Below, piece after piece: positions 17,112 to 25,335 of a DNA stretch of 64,000 bases. Source of the stretch: Claveliimonas bilis (lineage in GTDB: Bacteria > Bacillota > Clostridia > Lachnospirales > Lachnospiraceae); assembly GCF_020892095.1 (NCBI RefSeq), contig NZ_AP024845.1, positions 2,480,001 through 2,544,000 on the forward strand, written 5' to 3'. The notes beneath the pieces are model-generated. The model saw only the letters and a list, made by a program, of their open reading frames with translations. It ran no database searches and was not told the DNA's origin. Made by a program: the position numbers and the translations under genes. How positions within the stretch are numbered: position 1 is the stretch's first letter; every line of letters starts with the position of its first letter.

Positions 17112-18275
17112 ATGGAGATTGGGCAGACAGAGAAGCTTTTTTATCAGGACAGTCACATGAAAGAATTTGATGCGAAAGTACTTTCCTGTGAAAAGGATAA
17201 AAAGGGCTATCGTGTTATTTTAGAGAGGACTGCATTTTTCCCGGAAGGCGGAGGGCAATATGCTGATACCGGATGGCTGGATGAGGCAGAGGTCTGGGAT
17301 GTGAAGGAAAAACAGGGAACTGTCCATCACATAACGGATCGTCCTTTGGAAGTAGGAAAAACTGTTCACGGGAAAATCAGCTGGGAAGAGCGTTTTGAAA
17401 AGATGCAGCAGCATACGGGAGAACACATCATTTCCGGGCTTGTACACGCCCGCCTCGGGTATGATAACGTAGGCTTTCACCTGGGAAATGATTACTGTAC
17501 TATGGATTTTAACGGTCCTATCATGCCGGAAGAGCTGGAGGAAATTGAGTGGGAAGCCAACAGGGCAGTTGCCCTGAATCTGAAAGTAGAGACACTTTAC
17601 CCCTCCAGGGAAGAGCTTTCCTTTATGGAATACAGAAGCAAAATAGAGATCGAAGGCCAGGTAAGGATTATAGAAATTCCGGGATTTGATGTCTGTGCAT
17701 GCTGCGCCCCTCATGTAAAGAGAACAGGGGAGATCGGACTGATCAAGCTGGTAGGGAGGATGAACTACAAAGGCGGAGAGAGGATTACCATGCTGTGTGG
17801 GTTCCGGGCGCTTAGAGACTACCGGATCAAACAGGCAAATGTAAAAGCCATAGGAAATCTGTTGTGTGAGAAGGAAAATGAGACAGCAAAAGCTGTGGAA
17901 AAGCTGAAGGCGGAGCGGGATGGCTGGAAAAATAGAACATTGCTCCTCCAGCAGAAGCTTTTGAGATACCAGGCAGCTGAAACAGCAATAAGAGAAGGCG
18001 TGACCTGGATATTTGACAGCGGGCTGGAAGGAAACGGGCCAAGGGAGCTGATGAATGCTTTGCTTGACAGAGGGGCAAAAATAGCGGCTGTGTTTGCCGG
18101 AACATCAGAGGAAGGGTATCGCTATGTGATCGGAAGCAGGAAAGAGGATGTCCGTCCGTTTGGAAAAGAGCTGAACGAAAGGTTTGCCGGCAGAGGCGGC
18201 GGCAAACCGGAGATGGTTCAGGGAAGCCTGAAAGGGAAGCAATGCCTTATTGAGGAATATCTGAAGAATAAATAA
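17112..18275 (+). CDS. AlaX-type alanyl-tRNA editing protein (AlaX-L)
   Basis: A free-standing relative of the AlaRS editing domain that hydrolyses Ser/Gly-tRNA-Ala. 387 residues: an N-terminal beta-barrel (ERTAFFPEGGGQYADTG), then the zinc-binding deacylase site with His101 and His105 (QQHTGEHIIS) and Cys197 with His201 (CCAPHVKRTGEIG), a coiled coil at ~250-300, and a C-terminal DHHA1-like domain ending in FAGRGGGKPEMVQG. This is the long form. ATG 17112 is 7 nt after the argS stop, with only a short agg ribosome site, suggesting coupling to argS. Confidence 0.93.
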   Translation: MEIGQTEKLFYQDSHMKEFDAKVLSCEKDKKGYRVILERTAFFPEGGGQYADTGWLDEAEVWDVKEKQGTVHHITDRPLEVGKTVHGKISWEERFEKMQQHTGEHIISGLVHARLGYDNVGFHLGNDYCTMDFNGPIMPEELEEIEWEANRAVALNLKVETLYPSREELSFMEYRSKIEIEGQVRIIEIPGFDVCACCAPHVKRTGEIGLIKLVGRMNYKGGERITMLCGFRALRDYRIKQANVKAIGNLLCEKENETAKAVEKLKAERDGWKNRTLLLQQKLLRYQAAETAIREGVTWIFDSGLEGNGPRELMNALLDRGAKIAAVFAGTSEEGYRYVIGSRKEDVRPFGKELNERFAGRGGGKPEMVQGSLKGKQCLIEEYLKNK

Positions 18276-18279
18276 AAGG

Positions 18280-18312
18280 AAAGGACATGGGATGCAAAAT
18301 CCATGTCCTTTT
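18280..18312. terminator. Bidirectional terminator between alaX and proX
   Basis: Stem aaaggacatgg / ccatgtccttt with a 10-nt loop and flanking A/T, between two convergent genes. Confidence 0.85.
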
Positions 18313-18321
18313 GCCGTTCCA

Positions 18322-18813
18322 TTATAATTTGATTTTTATGACATCTACATCGAGATCCCACAGAAATTTGTCCAGGTCTTTGAAAGAAAGGAAAACGGTA
18401 GCAGTGTTTTCCAGAGGATGGATCCCGAGACTTTTACAGCGGGAAAGATCCTTGTCGATAAAAAATTCCACCGCATGATCTGTGTCATTCATAAGTCCGA
18501 AGGGGGAAACGCTTCCCTGTTTTAAGCCAAGATACTGTTCCAGGCGTTCCTCTGAGGCGAAGCTTAGATTGCCGCCTCCAAGCGCGCGTCCAAGAGACTT
18601 GAGATCTACTTTTTTCTTTTCGTCGCAGGTGACAAGGAAGTGACGTTTGCCTTTGGAATCCCGAAGAAAAAGATTTTTGCACAGAGTACCCTTTTCCGGA
18701 AGGCCGAGGCGGTCCATGTCCTCCATAGTATGAACAGGTTCATGTTCAACGACTTCATATTTAATACCGAGTTTATTCAGTGCGTCATAGACACGCTGTT
18801 TCTGATCTTCCAT
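18322..18813 (-). CDS. proX: ProX/YbaK-type prolyl-tRNA deacylase
   Basis: A 163-residue YbaK/EbsC-superfamily protein that removes alanine (or cysteine) mischarged onto tRNA-Pro. CKNLFLRDSKGKRHFLVT carries the conserved lysine region, and LGGGNLSFASEERLEQYLGLKQGSVSPFGL plus HPLENTATVFLS spread over residues 78-145 match the ProXp-ala group. Single gene, aaaggag before ATG 18813. It is convergent with the argS-alaX operon, placing two trans-editing factors side by side. Confidence 0.93.
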   Translation of the reverse strand: MEDQKQRVYDALNKLGIKYEVVEHEPVHTMEDMDRLGLPEKGTLCKNLFLRDSKGKRHFLVTCDEKKKVDLKSLGRALGGGNLSFASEERLEQYLGLKQGSVSPFGLMNDTDHAVEFFIDKDLSRCKSLGIHPLENTATVFLSFKDLDKFLWDLDVDVIKIKL

Positions 18814-18922
18814 ATTATAAAACTCCTTTCCTGAAAATTATATTTACTATTATATGGCCTGGAGACAGGAAAGTAAAGAAAAGGAAGCGGAATCAGTCGG
18901 CAGAGAGTTTATACTTTTTTAA

Positions 18923-18951
18923 TTGAAACTTTTGTAAATGAGAAGTAGAAT
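18923..18951 (+). promoter_or_regulatory. Promoter of the CPBP protease gene
   Basis: TTGAAA (18923-18928), 17-nt spacer, TAGAAT (18946-18951). Confidence 0.65.
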
Positions 18952-19017
18952 AAGAAAATCAGGAGTTTTATGTACTGTTACATATTTAGATTTGGAAAGT
19001 GAGGAACAGAAATATAT

Positions 19018-19995
19018 ATGAGCAATCCATGGGAAAATCCCGGAACAGATCCCGGGTCCGTTGAACCGGGGCAGGAACAAAAGAAAGACGAACAGGAGAA
19101 GACGCCCATACCGTCAATGCCGAAAGTATATAAAACCGGTGCATGGTATGTGTTTGTACCTCTGGTGATCAAATTAGTCGTCAGTATGGTTGTCAGTATG
19201 GCGGCAGCGGGAATATACAGCTTTTTTTACATGTCCAACCACTATGATGAAGCAGTTGGGGCAATGCAGAATCAGGATGCCATGACGGATATGACTTTGA
19301 CAATAACAGAGCAGCTGATGCAGTATACCACACTGCTGGAGGGGATCAGCGCATTGCTTGTGATTCCTATTATGTTGTTTTTGTTTCACAGGGATCGTAA
19401 GAATGAAAAATTTCTTGGAATTGTGCCGAACAAAAAAGCTTCTTTGTGGCAGTATGCAGGTGTGATCGGCATTTCGGCTGTCTTGTGTGTGGGTGTAAAT
19501 AATCTGATCATAATCGGAAATCTTCAGTCGATGAGTGCATCATATCAGCAGACTACAGATGCCCTTTACAGTGCATCCCTGCCCGTACAGGTGATTTGTC
19601 TGGGCCTTTTGGTACCTGCAGCTGAGGAACTGGTATTCCGCGGGGTGATGTTCAGGAGGATGCGCCAAAGAGCAGGATTTATCCGCTCGGCAGTTTCCGC
19701 ATCTTTGATCTTTGCCGTTATTCACGGAAATATGGTTCAGATGATCTATGCTTTTTTCATGGGAATGGTGCTCTGTTACTTATATGAAAAATACGGATCT
19801 GTCAAAGCTCCGGTATTGGGGCATATGGTAATGAATCTTGTTTCAATTGCAGCTACAGAAACGGCTGCCTATGAATGGATGATGCAGCAGCCTATGAGGA
19901 TCGGTATTATTACGGTTGTATGTGCAGCAGCGGCGTCCAGTATATTTGTGCTGATACAGCGCATTGATGAGAAACCGGTTCAGCCGTCAGTTTAA
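19018..19995 (+). CDS. CPBP-family intramembrane protease
   Basis: 325 residues: a ~35-residue Pro/Glu-rich cytoplasmic tail, then about eight membrane segments. The CAAX-protease/Abi motifs are complete: EELVFRG (203-209), His236 in VIHGN and GHMVMN with His269 and Asn273. Family members are membrane glutamic proteases acting in prenyl-protein processing, bacteriocin self-protection or anti-sigma cleavage; no partner gene is adjacent, so the role is open. Ribosome site gagga. Confidence 0.9.
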   Translation: MSNPWENPGTDPGSVEPGQEQKKDEQEKTPIPSMPKVYKTGAWYVFVPLVIKLVVSMVVSMAAAGIYSFFYMSNHYDEAVGAMQNQDAMTDMTLTITEQLMQYTTLLEGISALLVIPIMLFLFHRDRKNEKFLGIVPNKKASLWQYAGVIGISAVLCVGVNNLIIIGNLQSMSASYQQTTDALYSASLPVQVICLGLLVPAAEELVFRGVMFRRMRQRAGFIRSAVSASLIFAVIHGNMVQMIYAFFMGMVLCYLYEKYGSVKAPVLGHMVMNLVSIAATETAAYEWMMQQPMRIGIITVVCAAAASSIFVLIQRIDEKPVQPSV

Positions 19996-20030
19996 ATGTT
20001 ACGGAAATATTACAAAAAATTAAAAAAGTA

Positions 20031-20059
20031 TTGCAAAAATATAAATTTTAATTTATATT
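20031..20059 (+). promoter_or_regulatory. Promoter of first NlpC/P60 gene
   Basis: TTGCAA (20031-20036), 17-nt spacer, TATATT (20054-20059), in an AT-rich stretch. Confidence 0.55.
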
Positions 20060-20130
20060 AAATGTATGGGAGGGGAAACACAGCAACAGGAAACAGACAT
20101 AGCAGATAATTGAAAAGGGACAGAATTAAG

Positions 20131-21279
20131 ATGAACAGAATAGGAAGAACACTGCTGATGACAGCATTAGCCAGTTTTTTAGCCACGACATCGGTACTTG
20201 CTGCACCGTCGGCTGCAGAGCTGGAAGAGAAAAAAGAGGCAGCTACAGAAGAGGCAGAGTCCTTGCAGGAACAGTTGACAGAGCTTATTACCAAGATCGG
20301 ATCAATGGAAGAACAGCTGATCAAGACCGGAGAGAAGATCATACAGGCCGAGGAAGATTTGGAGGAAGCCGAGAAAAAAGCAGAAGAACAATATGATTCT
20401 ATGAAACTTAGGATCAAATATATGTATGAAAGCGGAGAGTTAAGTTCTCTGGAAACCCTTATATCGGCAAAAGACTTTTCAGATCTGGTTAACAAAGCGG
20501 AATATGTTCAGAATGTTCATACATATGACCGGCAAAAGCTGGAAGAACTGGAACAAACAGAAGCAGAAATAAAAGATCTGAAGGAAACTCTGGAGACAGA
20601 GCAGAAAAAGCAGCAGGATATGCAGGAACAATATGAGCAGGAGGAAGAAAACCTGAATGCGACTCTGACAGAGAAGAAAGCAGAGATTGCTGACTTTGAC
20701 GAGCAGATTGCAGCAGCAGCTGAGGCGGCGGCACAGGAAGCGGCGCAAAGAGAGGCCGAGGCAGCAGCGGCAGCAGAACAGGAGGAATCCGGCGAAAGTG
20801 ACAGTTCACAGCAGGATGAGTCTGACAACAGCACATCCTCTGAAAATACATCCGACGGTACAGAGTCGGGCGGCAGCTCTTCGTCGGGAAGCAGTTCCTC
20901 ATCGGGAAGCAGTTCCTCGTCAGGAAGTTCCTCCTCTTCGGGAAATACTTCTGTGGCACAGGCAATTGTAAATGCAGCTTACAGCCAGTTGGGAGTTTCT
21001 TATGTATATGGCGGTTCCACTCCGGGATCTGCCCTGGATTGTTCCGGGCTTGTGCAGTACTGCCATTCTGTTGCGGGAATTTCTCTTCCGAGAACTTCTT
21101 ATGCACAGGGTGGATGCGGAGTGGCAGTAACGGATCCGCAGCCGGGAGACATTGTGTGTTATGGAAGCCATGTAGGAATTTACATTGGCGGAGGGAAAAT
21201 GATACATGCTCCGAAACCGGGAGATGTTGTAAAAATTGCCAGTGTTTACGGATCTCCGTGGTACAGGAGATGCTGGTAA
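20131..21279 (+). CDS. Secreted coiled-coil NlpC/P60 peptidoglycan hydrolase (1)
   Basis: 382 residues: a signal peptide (cleavage after about residue 24, SVLA), a long coiled coil of PcsB/CwlO type (~30-215), an Ala/Glu-rich stretch, a low-complexity Ser/Gly linker (~230-272) and a C-terminal NlpC/P60 domain. Catalytic Cys304 (LDCSGL), His347 (GSHVGIYI) and polar His359 (MIHAPK) are present, consistent with a D,L-endopeptidase. In this class the coiled coil gates activity, commonly through FtsEX, which is not encoded nearby. Start ATG 20131 gives a clean signal peptide; TTG 20110 is an alternative. Paralogue of the next gene. Confidence 0.92.
   Translation: MNRIGRTLLMTALASFLATTSVLAAPSAAELEEKKEAATEEAESLQEQLTELITKIGSMEEQLIKTGEKIIQAEEDLEEAEKKAEEQYDSMKLRIKYMYESGELSSLETLISAKDFSDLVNKAEYVQNVHTYDRQKLEELEQTEAEIKDLKETLETEQKKQQDMQEQYEQEEENLNATLTEKKAEIADFDEQIAAAAEAAAQEAAQREAEAAAAAEQEESGESDSSQQDESDNSTSSENTSDGTESGGSSSSGSSSSSGSSSSSGSSSSSGNTSVAQAIVNAAYSQLGVSYVYGGSTPGSALDCSGLVQYCHSVAGISLPRTSYAQGGCGVAVTDPQPGDIVCYGSHVGIYIGGGKMIHAPKPGDVVKIASVYGSPWYRRCW
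20871..20942 (+). repeat. In-frame 18-bp repeats coding Gly-Ser linker
   Basis: Successive copies of an 18-nt unit starting ggaagcagttcctc encode GSSSSS several times, the last one contracted. Simple tandem units like this vary in copy number by slippage. Confidence 0.8.
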
Positions 21280-21305
21280 TCCGGTGAACATAAAGCTGAA
21301 AGCAG

Positions 21306-21338
21306 GAAGGCAGTAAAAAGAATTGCCTTCTTGTTTTT
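21306..21338 (+). terminator. Terminator of first NlpC/P60 gene
   Basis: gaaggca / tgccttc stem followed by ttgttttt, shortly after the stop at 21279. Confidence 0.75.
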
Positions 21339-21355
21339 ATTTCTTGGAAAATTTG

Positions 21356-21384
21356 TTGAAATTGCAGAAAAATTGTTGTATTCT
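21356..21384 (+). promoter_or_regulatory. Promoter of second NlpC/P60 gene
   Basis: TTGAAA (21356-21361), 17-nt spacer, TATTCT (21379-21384); transcription would start about 90 nt before the ATG. Confidence 0.55.
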
Positions 21385-21483
21385 TATTGTGTATAAATAT
21401 AAATCAGGGTAATGGCGCTTCCGCAAAAGAGCGCGAAACAGACAGAAGTTAACAGCATACAGATAGAGATAAGGTGGGAGAGT

Positions 21484-22623
21484 ATGAAGAAAAAAATAGT
21501 ACAGGCAACTGTCACGGCGATGCTGGTCAGCTCCATGGTAGTATGTCCTGTTTTTGCAGAACCATCCATAGATGATCTGAAAGATAATAAAGCAGCTGTG
21601 GAAGGGGAAGTGACATCTCTGCAGAGTCAGTTGACAAGCATTCTTGACAAGATCAACACACTGGAAAGTGATCTTTCAAAAAAGCAGGAAGAGATTGAAA
21701 AGGCCAATGTCGATCTGGAAGAAGCTATTGTGCAGCAGCAAAAGCAATTTGCAGATATGAAAAAACGAATCCAGTATATGTATGAAGCGGGAAATGGAAA
21801 TGAATTGGAGATCCTTCTCTCCGCGGAAAATTTTTCGGATTTGATCAATAAAGCAGAATACATACAAAATGTACATGAGTATGATAAAGAAAAGCAGGCG
21901 GAATGTGAAGCTACAACAAAGAAGATAGAAGAGCTGTCCGCCACACTGCAGGAAGAGGCAGAGTCTCTGGAAAAAATGCAGGTACAGTTGGAAGAGGACA
22001 AGACTTCCCTTAATACGATGATAGATGGGAAACAGTCAGAGATTGCCCAGCTGGATGCCAGCATCCAGGAGGCGGTGGCAGCCCAGAAAGCAGAAGAGGA
22101 AAAACGTCAGCAGGAAGCAGCGCAGGCAGCAGCGGCCCAGGAGGCTGAAGAAAATAGCAACCAGTCCCAGCAGGGAAATAATTCCGCCGGAAACGAAAAC
22201 AGCAACAGCGGATCAAACGGAGGAGGATCCGGAAGTTCATCAGGCGGAGGAAATGCATCGATTGTGCCGCCGCAGGGGACAGACGGAGCGGCAGTTGTGG
22301 CGTATGCAAGACAATTTCTCGGAAATCCTTATGTACTGGGAGGTAACAGCCTGACAAATGGAATTGACTGTTCCGGGTTTACCCAGCAGATTTATGCAAA
22401 GTTCGGAGTCAGTCTTGGAAGGACGGACAGTTCACAGGCTTATGCGGGAGTGGAAGTACCGCTTTCACAGGCACAGGCGGGAGACCTTCTGGTGTATTAC
22501 GGACATGTAGGCATCTACAATGGAACCGGGGGGATCATCCATGCATCAGCTCCCGGAGTAGGTATCGTAGAGTGGAGTGACTGCACTTACAGGCAGATCC
22601 GCAGTGTCAGAAGAGTTCTGTAG
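21484..22623 (+). CDS. Secreted coiled-coil NlpC/P60 peptidoglycan hydrolase (2)
   Basis: 379 residues with the same plan as the gene before it: signal peptide ending VFA, coiled coil (~30-205), Ala/Gln-rich stretch, short Asn/Ser/Gly linker (~220-255) and NlpC/P60 domain with Cys296 (IDCSGF), His341 (YGHVGIY) and His353 (IIHASA). The coiled-coil segment NLSDLI(N)KAEYIQNVHEYD closely parallels its neighbour, so the pair arose by tandem duplication, but linkers and catalytic domains have diverged. ATG 21484 follows ggtgggag. Each gene has its own promoter and terminator. Confidence 0.92.
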   Translation: MKKKIVQATVTAMLVSSMVVCPVFAEPSIDDLKDNKAAVEGEVTSLQSQLTSILDKINTLESDLSKKQEEIEKANVDLEEAIVQQQKQFADMKKRIQYMYEAGNGNELEILLSAENFSDLINKAEYIQNVHEYDKEKQAECEATTKKIEELSATLQEEAESLEKMQVQLEEDKTSLNTMIDGKQSEIAQLDASIQEAVAAQKAEEEKRQQEAAQAAAAQEAEENSNQSQQGNNSAGNENSNSGSNGGGSGSSSGGGNASIVPPQGTDGAAVVAYARQFLGNPYVLGGNSLTNGIDCSGFTQQIYAKFGVSLGRTDSSQAYAGVEVPLSQAQAGDLLVYYGHVGIYNGTGGIIHASAPGVGIVEWSDCTYRQIRSVRRVL

Positions 22624-22656
22624 TAAAATATCAATGAAGAGAGAAAAATGATCATG

Positions 22657-22701
22657 AAAGTGCCGGAAAGCCAGAAAAATGCTTGCATCCGGCACTTTTT
22701 T
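22657..22701 (+). terminator. Terminator of second NlpC/P60 gene
   Basis: aaagtgccgga / tccggcacttt 11-bp stem followed by TTT; its 3' arm overlaps the rpsB promoter -35 region. Confidence 0.88.
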
Positions 22702-22711
22702 ATGGTATTAT
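22683..22711 (+). promoter_or_regulatory. Promoter of rpsB-tsf
   Basis: TTGCAT (22683-22688), 17-nt spacer, TATTAT (22706-22711). The -35 and spacer lie inside the preceding terminator hairpin. Confidence 0.65.
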
Positions 22712-22717
22712 ATTCAA

Positions 22718-22847
22718 GTCGCAAAAAAACACGCATATGTCTGCCTGTAAAGGTGCCTAAGCCTTTTTGATGGATTACAGGATGAAAGGCCGGTCTTACG
22801 GGAAATGCAATGTGCGGAAGTAACAAAACCAAATGGAGGAAAGAAAC
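22718..22847 (+). promoter_or_regulatory. Structured rpsB leader
   Basis: About 130 nt of untranslated leader. cctgtaa and ttacagg (around 22745-22783) can form a stem, and cgcat near the start can face tgtgcg near the end, closing a multi-branch structure. Ribosomal protein operons are often autoregulated through such leaders, but this does not match a leader I can name. Confidence 0.4.
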
Positions 22848-23615
22848 ATGAGTGTTATTTCAATGAAGCAACTTTTAGAAGCAGGTGTTCATTTCGGACA
22901 TCAGACAAGAAGATGGAACCCTAAGATGGCTCCGTACATCTACACAGAGAGAAATGGTATCTATATTATTGACCTTCAGAAATCTGTAGGAAAAGTAGAT
23001 GAAGCATATCAGGCAATTTCCGATATCGCAGCAGAAGGCGGAACAATCCTGTTTGTAGGAACAAAGAAACAGGCACAGGACGCTATCAAAACAGAAGCAG
23101 AGCGCTGCGGTATGTTCTATGTAAATGAGAGATGGCTGGGCGGAATGCTCACAAACTTCAAGACAATCAAGAGCAGAGTAAACCGTCTGAAAGAAATCGA
23201 AGCAATGGCGGAAGACGGAACATTTGACGTACTGCCGAAGAAGGAAGTTATTCAGCTGAAGAAAGAGTGGGAGAAACTGGAGAAAAACCTTGGCGGAATC
23301 AAAGAAATGAAGAGACTGCCGGATGCAATTTTCATCGTTGACCCGAAGAAAGAAAGAATCTGCGTTCAGGAAGCACATACACTTGGCATTCCGCTTATCG
23401 GTATTGCAGATACAAACTGTGATCCGGAAGAGCTGGATTATGTAATTCCAGGAAATGACGATGCAATTCGTGCAGTAAAACTGATCGTTTCCAAGATGGC
23501 AGATGCTGTTATCGAGGCAAATCAGGGAGAAACAGGTTACGAAGAAGAATATGCAGAAGGTGAAGAAGCTTACGAAGAGCAGGCTGAAGAAGCTGCAGAA
23601 ACAGTGGAAGCTTAA
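22848..23615 (+). CDS. rpsB: 30S ribosomal protein S2
   Basis: 255 residues. The opening [27 protein letters not shown] (ATG 22848), the segment [10 protein letters not shown] and the phrase [12 protein letters not shown] are diagnostic. A Glu-rich tail (~230-255) is common in Clostridia. ATG 22848 follows ggagga; an in-frame start 15 nt upstream overlaps the ribosome site. Cotranscribed with tsf, 45 nt downstream. Confidence 0.98.
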   Translation: MSVISMKQLLEAGVHFGHQTRRWNPKMAPYIYTERNGIYIIDLQKSVGKVDEAYQAISDIAAEGGTILFVGTKKQAQDAIKTEAERCGMFYVNERWLGGMLTNFKTIKSRVNRLKEIEAMAEDGTFDVLPKKEVIQLKKEWEKLEKNLGGIKEMKRLPDAIFIVDPKKERICVQEAHTLGIPLIGIADTNCDPEELDYVIPGNDDAIRAVKLIVSKMADAVIEANQGETGYEEEYAEGEEAYEEQAEEAAETVEA

Positions 23616-23660
23616 TTAAAAACCCCTTGTATAAATAAGATTTCGACGGAGGAATGAAAA

Positions 23661-24581
23661 ATGGCAGTTACAGCTAGTATGGTAAAAGAATTAAGAGAAC
23701 TGACAGGCGCCGGAATGATGGACTGCAAGAAAGCTCTTAATGAAACAAATGGAAATATGGATGAGGCGATCGAATACCTGAGAAAGAACGGTGAGGCAAA
23801 GGCAGTGAAGAAAGCCGGAAGAATTGCCGCTGAAGGTATTGTAATGGCAGAAGTAAAAGATGACAAAACAGCAGCAATTGTTGAAGTGAATTCAGAGACA
23901 GACTTCGTTGCAAAGAATGCTGATTTCCAGGCATTTGTAAAAGCTGTTGTTGATCAGGCAATTGCATCAGAGTCCAAAGATATGGATGCATTCATGGCAG
24001 AGGCATGGAACGAAGACGCTTCCAAGACAGTAAAAGATGTTCTGACAGAGAAAATTTCTGTTATCGGAGAGAACTTAAGCATCAGAAGATTTGAAAAGAT
24101 CGTATCTGACGGATGTGTCGTAGCATATATCCATGGCGGCGGACGTATCGGTGTTCTCGTAGAGGCGGAAACAGATGTCGTAAACGATGAGATCAAGACA
24201 TGCCTGAAGAATGTAGCTATGCAGGTTGCAGCTATGTCTCCGAAGTATGTATCCCGTGAGGAAGTTTCACAGGAATACATTGATCATGAGAAAGAGATCC
24301 TGCTTGCACAGGCTAAACTGGAGAATCCGAACAAACCGGAGAACATCATTGAGAAAATGATCATCGGACGTCTCAACAAAGAGATGAAAGAGATCTGTCT
24401 GTTAGACCAGGTATATGTTCAGGACGGTGACCTTACAGTTGCAAAATATGTAGAGAAGGTTGCAAAAGAGAACGGCGCTAACATGACTGTTAAGAAATTC
24501 GTTCGTTTCGAGACCGGAGAAGGAATCGAGAAGAAGGAAGAGGATTTCGCAGCAGAAGTTGCAAAACAGATGGGAAACTAA
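23661..24581 (+). CDS. tsf: Translation elongation factor Ts
   Basis: 306 residues; GDP/GTP exchange factor for EF-Tu. The N-terminal UBA-like domain (VKELRELTGAGMMDCKKAL), the catalytic motif TDFVAKN and the core dimerisation domain with IHGGGRIGVLVE are present. Ribosome site ggagga. Standard partner of rpsB. Confidence 0.98.
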   Translation: MAVTASMVKELRELTGAGMMDCKKALNETNGNMDEAIEYLRKNGEAKAVKKAGRIAAEGIVMAEVKDDKTAAIVEVNSETDFVAKNADFQAFVKAVVDQAIASESKDMDAFMAEAWNEDASKTVKDVLTEKISVIGENLSIRRFEKIVSDGCVVAYIHGGGRIGVLVEAETDVVNDEIKTCLKNVAMQVAAMSPKYVSREEVSQEYIDHEKEILLAQAKLENPNKPENIIEKMIIGRLNKEMKEICLLDQVYVQDGDLTVAKYVEKVAKENGANMTVKKFVRFETGEGIEKKEEDFAAEVAKQMGN

Positions 24582-24693
24582 TTTATCATCGTAGGACTGG
24601 TAAAAGCGAATTAAATAAGGTATTTAAGCGGTTTCTGGCTATTTTGACAAGTGTTATAAACTACTGTAAAATCTCACAAAATATCGTGCTATT

Positions 24694-24738
24694 TTGGGTA
24701 CAGATTGGGTAGGGCATTGGGTAAAGAAATTTACCCAA
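24694..24738. repeat. Phased TTGGGTA heptamers
   Basis: TTGGGTA at 24694-24700, 24705-24711 and 24717-24723 (spacings 11 and 12 nt) and an inverted TACCCAA at 24732-24738. The last two form a 9-bp perfect hairpin (ttgggtaaa-gaaa-tttacccaa). Spacing near one helical turn suggests a protein-binding array. Confidence 0.7.
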
Positions 24739-24796
24739 CCTCTTAACGAGGAATTTGCTTGTTGTTTAAAATAGAAAGGGAACGCTGTGAATGTTG

Positions 24797-24835
24797 AGGG
24801 TGTATTGTATTTTGCAATACACCCTTAAATTTTTG
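24797..24835 (+). terminator. Intrinsic terminator downstream of tsf
   Basis: agggtgtattg (24797-24807) pairs perfectly with caatacaccct (24815-24825), followed by taaattttt. Confidence 0.8.
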
Positions 24836-24915
24836 GGAAAAATAATGTTAAAAACTAGGAAATGTGTTAGAATGAAAGAAATAAACAAATTAGAATTTGA
24901 AAGGATGTTAAAAAT

Positions 24916-25284
24916 ATGGTAGATGAAGTGGTATTAGGGAATGTTATGGTTGATTGTGATGATGAAAGAAAATTGCAAAGATTCTATGGAGAATTATTAG
25001 GTTGGGAAATGTGTGAACTATTTGCAAGACCGGCTGTCCGTAGTTCTTCGGGGATTGTTTTTTTGTTTATTGAGGAAAAAGATTATGTTCCTCCTGTATG
25101 GCCAGAAGATACAGGAAAACAACAAAAACAGATGCATTTTGATTTTCAGGTTGATAATGTTGCAGAAATGGTTAAGAAAGCGGAATCATTGGGAGCGAAG
25201 AAAGCGGAAAGTCAATTTGGAGGAAATGATTTTGTAACCATGTTTGATCCGGCAGGACATCCGTTTTGTTTATGCCGGAAGTGA
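24916..25284 (+). CDS. VOC-family (glyoxalase-like) protein
   Basis: A 122-residue vicinal-oxygen-chelate fold protein with two beta-alpha-beta-beta-beta modules: DCDDERKLQRFYGELLGWEM in the first, HFDFQVDNVAEMVKKAESLGA and TMFDPAGHPFCLC in the second. His in MHFDF and the region around TMFDPAGHP are usual metal positions of the family, but the family covers isomerases, dioxygenases and resistance proteins and the substrate is unknown. It is the first gene of the AT-rich accessory stretch; ribosome site aaagga. Confidence 0.85.
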   Translation: MVDEVVLGNVMVDCDDERKLQRFYGELLGWEMCELFARPAVRSSSGIVFLFIEEKDYVPPVWPEDTGKQQKQMHFDFQVDNVAEMVKKAESLGAKKAESQFGGNDFVTMFDPAGHPFCLCRK

Positions 25285-25335
25285 CAATTCCAGTTTGTAG
25301 CAGACAGTTTTGGCAGGACTGTCTGCTTTTCCTTT

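Larger units (their letters stand above)
24582..24915. other. Non-coding boundary between tsf and accessory region
   Basis: 334 nt with no credible gene. It holds a phased TTGGGTA array (24694-24738), a terminator (24797-24835) and, from about 24836, an AT-rich leader to the VOC gene. Base composition shifts from the tsf style to clearly AT-rich here. Confidence 0.7.

Noticed and set aside
24582-24915. Remnant integrase gene next to tsf
   Set aside because: No frame of meaningful length on either strand has recombinase motifs; only the phased repeats remain suggestive.
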